DNA of 9,953 nt from Actinomycetes bacterium (GTDB lineage: Bacteria > Actinomycetota > Acidimicrobiia > Acidimicrobiales > Bog-793), in contig JAKAOD010000076.1 in the NCBI GenBank assembly GCA_021823365.1, positions 1 to 9,953 on the forward strand, read 5' to 3'. Shown here one piece after another: positions 6,797-9,953 of this stretch. The translations under genes were made by a program, and so were the position numbers. Positions within the stretch are counted from its first letter, which is position 1. The number at the start of each line of letters is the position of its first letter. The notes beneath the pieces were generated by a model. That model was not told where the DNA came from. It searched no databases and was given only the letters and a program-made list of their open reading frames with translations.

Positions 6797-6939
6797 TCCC
6801 CGAGGTATCCGAGATAGGCGTCGACGTCCTGGAGGAGCGTGCGCACCGGGCTCACGTACCGCTCCCCGCCCTCCTCGACCGTCACGAAGCCCGTCGCCGG
6901 CTCGGGCCTCCTCAGCTCCCCGACCGCCAGGCGCCCGAC
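6793..6939 (-). other. Coding-like 49-codon stretch beyond the MFS stop (possible frameshifted C-terminal tail)
   Basis: The gap between the two convergent genes is 115 bases (6797-6911). On the minus strand it carries an open frame that overlaps the last 28 bases of the MFS gene in a different frame. Read from 6939 to 6793, 46 of 49 codons end in G or C. The product looks protein-like, including GELRRPEP, GFVTVEEGGERY and PVRTLLQDVDAYLGYLG. It has no start codon in a sensible place and no stop before it runs antisense into the hydrolase gene. The simplest reading is the ancestral C-terminal tail of the MFS protein, cut off by a one-base frame change near 6939. I see no clear bidirectional terminator hairpin here. 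Confidence 0.4.
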
Positions 6940-8498
6940 GCGGCGGCCGTCGCGACGTCCCTCGGGTAGGTCCGCATCGCCCGGAAGAGGACGACGGCGC
7001 TCGCGAGGAACGGGAGGAGCATGACGGCGAACGTCGTGCGCAGCCCGGCGACGTCCGACAGCCCGCCGAACGCGAGCGGCGCGAGCGCCTGCGCGGCGGT
7101 TCGGAGGAACGAGCGGATCCCCTCGGCCCGCCCCCAGAGCAGCGGCGGCATGATGTCGAGGCGTGCCGCGTCGATCGGCGGGTTCTGGGCCGCGAGCATG
7201 AACCCGGCGAGGGTGATGTAGGGCAGCGCGGTGAATGCGCTCCCGGTGAGGAGCGCGGGGATGAACAGCACGGTCGTCGCGACCGCCGACACCGCGGCGA
7301 CGAGGATCCGCCCGTTGAGGCGCCCGCGCTGGACGAGCCGGTCCCCCAGGCGGCCACCGACGAGAACGCCGAGGACGGCGCCGGCGCCGACGACGAGCAG
7401 GAGCAGGGTGGCGATGACCTGCTGCACGTGGTACTGGCCCTTCGCGAACTCGAGGCCGAAGGTCTCCACGCCCGTGAGGAAGAAGTAGCCGCACGCGCTC
7501 GAGACGATGAGGACGAGGTTCGTCCGGACCGAGAGCACGTAGCGCATCGTGGCGAGCAGGCGCATGCGGCGCGGGTCCCTGCGGAGCACGAGGCGCGGGT
7601 CAGGGGCGATCCGACGGCGCCGAGCCAGCTCCTGGGCGTCGGTCGGCCGCTCGCCGCCCTGCTCGTCACCTGGGGGACCGCCCTGCCAGGAGGCGCCGGC
7701 GCCGGCCGCCGTCCCCGAACCGGCGCCCGCGGTCCCGCCGGAAGCCGCCCGGGCCCGGGCCTCTCGCCTCCCGACGATCCTCGGCGCGCCCGGTTCGAGC
7801 TGGCTCGCCCCGCCGCGGGCAGGCTCGGGCAGACGCCCGAGCAGCCAGGCGAGCGGCACCGTCGGGAGTGCCAGGACGACGAACGCCGCACGCCAGGAGA
7901 TGGCTGCGGCGTCGCCGGTGATGACGAAGCCCGCGCCGGCCCCGACGAGCTCCCCTGCGAGGATGTACCCGTAGATCTTGCCGCGCTCGGCCGACGGGAA
8001 GTAGTCCCCGACGAGCGAGGCGATGCCGGGCCCGGACGCGGCGGTGAACGCGCCGAGGACAAGACGGGTGAGGAGCAGCTCGCTGAAGTTGCCGACCGAC
8101 GCGCTGAGCAGCATCACGACGCCCCACGACGCCGTCGTCACCGTGAGGATCGCGACGCGGTGCGCCCGGTCGACGAGGACGCCGAAGGGGACGCTGAAGA
8201 TGGCGACGACCACGGCGGTCACCGCGACGAGCAGGCCGACGTCGGTGTTCGATATGTGCAGCGCCTGACGGAGCTCGGTCGCCGAGGCGCCGACGGTCGC
8301 GGTGTCGGCGCTGTTCAGCGCGAGGACGCCGGCGAAGAGGAGGATGACCCGGGTCCGCGCGGGCCCGCCGAACAGCGAGTCCAGCGCCTGCCAGCCGGCT
8401 CGCGCCGTCCGGTGGGCGACGAGCCGCGTGGCCGCGCCACGCGACCTGCGACCGGGCCCACCGGTCTCTCCGGCACCGAGGGCAGGCGGCTCGACCAC
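6912..8498 (-). CDS. MFS transporter with long central loop
   Basis: This is a 12-helix major facilitator, 528 residues from GTG 8498. Helix 1 (about 51-68) carries Asp65. The helix 2-3 loop has the motif A variant GVLVDRAHR (106-114), and 'RLVLGAFTAASGPGIASLVG' in helix 4 continues the fold. The second half has its own motif A copy, GGRLGDRLVQRG (381-392). About 95 hydrophilic residues (222-318) rich in Gly, Ala, Arg and Glu separate the halves; this exceeds the usual linker. The frame is open and clearly coding throughout its core, but both ends are doubtful: GGAGG is only one base from the GTG, a better ribosome-binding site serves an out-of-frame ATG, and the protein stops at RSGS while a coding-like tail continues in another frame. 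It follows the DHA2-type gene by 29 bases, so the two are probably co-transcribed. The substrate is unknown. Confidence 0.85.
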   Translation of the reverse strand: MVEPPALGAGETGGPGRRSRGAATRLVAHRTARAGWQALDSLFGGPARTRVILLFAGVLALNSADTATVGASATELRQALHISNTDVGLLVAVTAVVVAIFSVPFGVLVDRAHRVAILTVTTASWGVVMLLSASVGNFSELLLTRLVLGAFTAASGPGIASLVGDYFPSAERGKIYGYILAGELVGAGAGFVITGDAAAISWRAAFVVLALPTVPLAWLLGRLPEPARGGASQLEPGAPRIVGRREARARAASGGTAGAGSGTAAGAGASWQGGPPGDEQGGERPTDAQELARRRRIAPDPRLVLRRDPRRMRLLATMRYVLSVRTNLVLIVSSACGYFFLTGVETFGLEFAKGQYHVQQVIATLLLLVVGAGAVLGVLVGGRLGDRLVQRGRLNGRILVAAVSAVATTVLFIPALLTGSAFTALPYITLAGFMLAAQNPPIDAARLDIMPPLLWGRAEGIRSFLRTAAQALAPLAFGGLSDVAGLRTTFAVMLLPFLASAVVLFRAMRTYPRDVATAAASGAWRSGS

Positions 8499-8527
8499 CC
8501 CTCCATCATGAAGCCCTCAGGGCACGA

Positions 8528-9953
8528 TCAGGCGAACGCGCCCGCCGCCTCGTCGCAACCAGGGTCTCCGGCCGCGGCGGACCTGCCGAGGAGGACCGTC
8601 ATCACGAGGGCGAGGACCAGGAGCGCGAGGTCGGCGACGAGCCCAATCTCCATCGCCTGGACGAAGCCGGCGCTCGCGAGGCGGTCGAAGAAGACCGTGC
8701 CGACCGTCGCGATGCCGAGCACCATCGAGAACTGCTGGACGGTCGTGAGCACGCCCGAGGCGGCGCCCGCCGACGACGCCGGCACGCTCTGAAGCACTCC
8801 GGAGACGATGAGCGGGATGACGAGCCCGTTGCCCACCCCTATCAGCGCCAGCACGGGCGCCAGCTCGAGGCTCGTCAGGGAGAGGCCCACGGCGTGTACC
8901 GACGCCGTCAACGCGAGGGCGCCGGCGAGCGAGATCGCCGTGCCGGCGACGACGGTCGCCGTGCCGAACCGGGCGGACAGTCGCCGCCCGGCGAGCGAGG
9001 AGAGCGCGAACGCGACGCCGAGGGGGCCGAAGGTGAGCCCGGCGCGAAGCGGCGAGTCGTGCAGTCCCTCCTGGAGGAAGACGGCGAGGGTGAGCAGCAT
9101 GCTCCCGAAGAACCCGAAGAAGCCGAGGTTGACGAGCAGGCCGACGTTGAAGGCGCGGTGCCCGAAGAGCTCGAGCGGGAGCAGAGGATGGCCACCCCGC
9201 CGGCCGAGGCGGCGCTCCCAGGCGATGAAGGTCGCCAGCAGGAGCGCACCTGCAGCGAGCGAGCACCAGGTCCACGTCGCCCAGTGCACGTCCCGTCCGA
9301 GGACGAGCGGCACGGTCAGGCAGCCCACTCCCCCGCCGAGGAGCACGACCCCGAGCGGGTCGAGCCGGTCCGCGGCGGGCGGGCGCGACTCGGGGAGCAG
9401 CCTGCGGGCGAGCACCGCCGCGACGGCGCCGATCGGCACGTTGACGAGGAATATCGGACGCCACCCGAGGCCGAGGAGGTCGAGGTGGAGCAGCACGCCG
9501 CCGAGGATCTGGCCCGAGACGGTCCCGAGCCCGACGGTGACGCCGAAGAGGGAGAACACCCGCGGCCGCTCGGCCGGGGCGAAGCTCACCGTCGCCAGCG
9601 CGAGGACCTGCGGCACCATCGCCGCGGCGCCGAAGCCCTGGGCGAGGCGAGCGACGACCAGCACGGCGGTCGACGGCGCGAGCCCGCAGAGCAGCGACGA
9701 GGCGGCGAAGAGCAGGAGACCGCCGACGAACAGGCGCCTGCGCCCGTGGAGATCGCCGAGGCGCGCACCCGTGACGAGGCCCGCCGCGTAGGTGAAGGAG
9801 TAGCCGGCGACGAGCAGCTCGAGCGTCGCCGAGCTGGCGTGCAGGCTGCGTTGGATGCTCGGCGCGGCGACGTTGACGACGAAGATGTCGAACAGGGACA
9901 TGAACGTCGCCGACAGGATGACCGGCAGCGCCCGCCACCGGCGCGGGTCGAGC
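8528..9953 (-). CDS. MFS transporter, DHA2 (EmrB/QacA-like) family, 5' partial
   Basis: The first Met in the window is at 9901, but the same frame stays open to the right edge and reads RRWRALPVILSATF directly before it. That is the normal first half of helix 1, so the true start lies beyond 9953. 474 residues are visible, close to a full 14-helix protein. Counting from Met 9901, helix 1 has Asp5 and Asn10 (LFDIFVVNVAAPSI), and motif A GARLGDLHGRRR spans 45-56. The motif C region reads GLGTVSGQILGG (124-135), with Gln where classical antiporters have Pro. 'WRPIFLVNVPIG' follows. The family exports drugs or metabolites in exchange for protons across the inner membrane; the substrate here is unknown. 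The stop at 8528 is 29 bases from the next MFS gene. No regulator gene is visible inside the window. Confidence 0.9.
   Translation of the reverse strand, partial: LDPRRWRALPVILSATFMSLFDIFVVNVAAPSIQRSLHASSATLELLVAGYSFTYAAGLVTGARLGDLHGRRRLFVGGLLLFAASSLLCGLAPSTAVLVVARLAQGFGAAAMVPQVLALATVSFAPAERPRVFSLFGVTVGLGTVSGQILGGVLLHLDLLGLGWRPIFLVNVPIGAVAAVLARRLLPESRPPAADRLDPLGVVLLGGGVGCLTVPLVLGRDVHWATWTWCSLAAGALLLATFIAWERRLGRRGGHPLLPLELFGHRAFNVGLLVNLGFFGFFGSMLLTLAVFLQEGLHDSPLRAGLTFGPLGVAFALSSLAGRRLSARFGTATVVAGTAISLAGALALTASVHAVGLSLTSLELAPVLALIGVGNGLVIPLIVSGVLQSVPASSAGAASGVLTTVQQFSMVLGIATVGTVFFDRLASAGFVQAMEIGLVADLALLVLALVMTVLLGRSAAAGDPGCDEAAGAFA

Noticed and set aside
6831..6865. A short inverted match (GGAGCG with CGCTCC) in the convergent gap as a terminator.
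   Set aside because: Only six pairs with a long loop and no T-run on either strand.
8308..8792. Plus-strand open frames opposite the two MFS genes, including the junction between them.
   Set aside because: They lack motifs and credible ribosome-binding sites, and lie antisense to well-supported MFS coding sequence.
8517..9938. A second minus-strand frame covering nearly the whole DHA2-type gene.
   Set aside because: Its product is Arg/Pro/Ala-rich without helices; the neighbouring frame gives a perfect MFS protein that extends past the window edge.

Overview
This window is very GC-rich, with almost every codon ending in G or C. Its layout is compact and operonic, with GTG and ATG starts and five 4-base ATGA junctions. 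It looks like chromosomal DNA of a high-GC bacterium, most likely an Actinomycetota lineage. That placement is inferred from composition and gene types, since no taxonomic marker gene is present. I see no rRNA, tRNA, insertion sequence, CRISPR array or phage gene.

Positions 106-6796 (+ strand) form one transport operon of the dipeptide/oligopeptide/nickel (Dpp/Opp/Nik) ABC class. The order is: a secreted family 5 solute-binding protein, two permeases (DppB-type, then DppC-type), two ATPases (DppD-type, then DppF-type), and an alpha/beta hydrolase. The binding-protein gene is separated from the permeases by 147 bases that hold a perfect 12-bp inverted repeat. From the first permease onward each gene overlaps the next through ATGA. 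An unlisted 29-codon frame at 5835-5924 fits between the DppF-type gene and the hydrolase with an ATGA overlap at both ends. The likely logic is extracytoplasmic capture of a peptide-like solute, ATP-driven import, and possibly cytoplasmic cleavage of the imported compound by the hydrolase. The actual substrate cannot be read from the sequence.

Positions 6912-9953 (- strand) hold two tandem major facilitator superfamily (MFS) transporters facing the first operon. The upstream one is a 14-helix drug/H+ antiporter type (DHA2, EmrB/QacA-like); its 5' end runs off the right edge. It is followed after 29 bases by a 12-helix MFS protein with a long hydrophilic central loop. This second gene has suspicious frames at both ends. 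Its best ribosome-binding site points to an ATG one base out of frame, and a well-formed coding-like tail lies in another frame beyond its stop, filling the 115-base convergent gap.

Overall this is mostly ordinary transport content. The observations most worth checking are the chained mini-ORF, the frame problems of the second MFS gene, the intercistronic hairpin, and a binding protein that has no cysteine for a lipid anchor.
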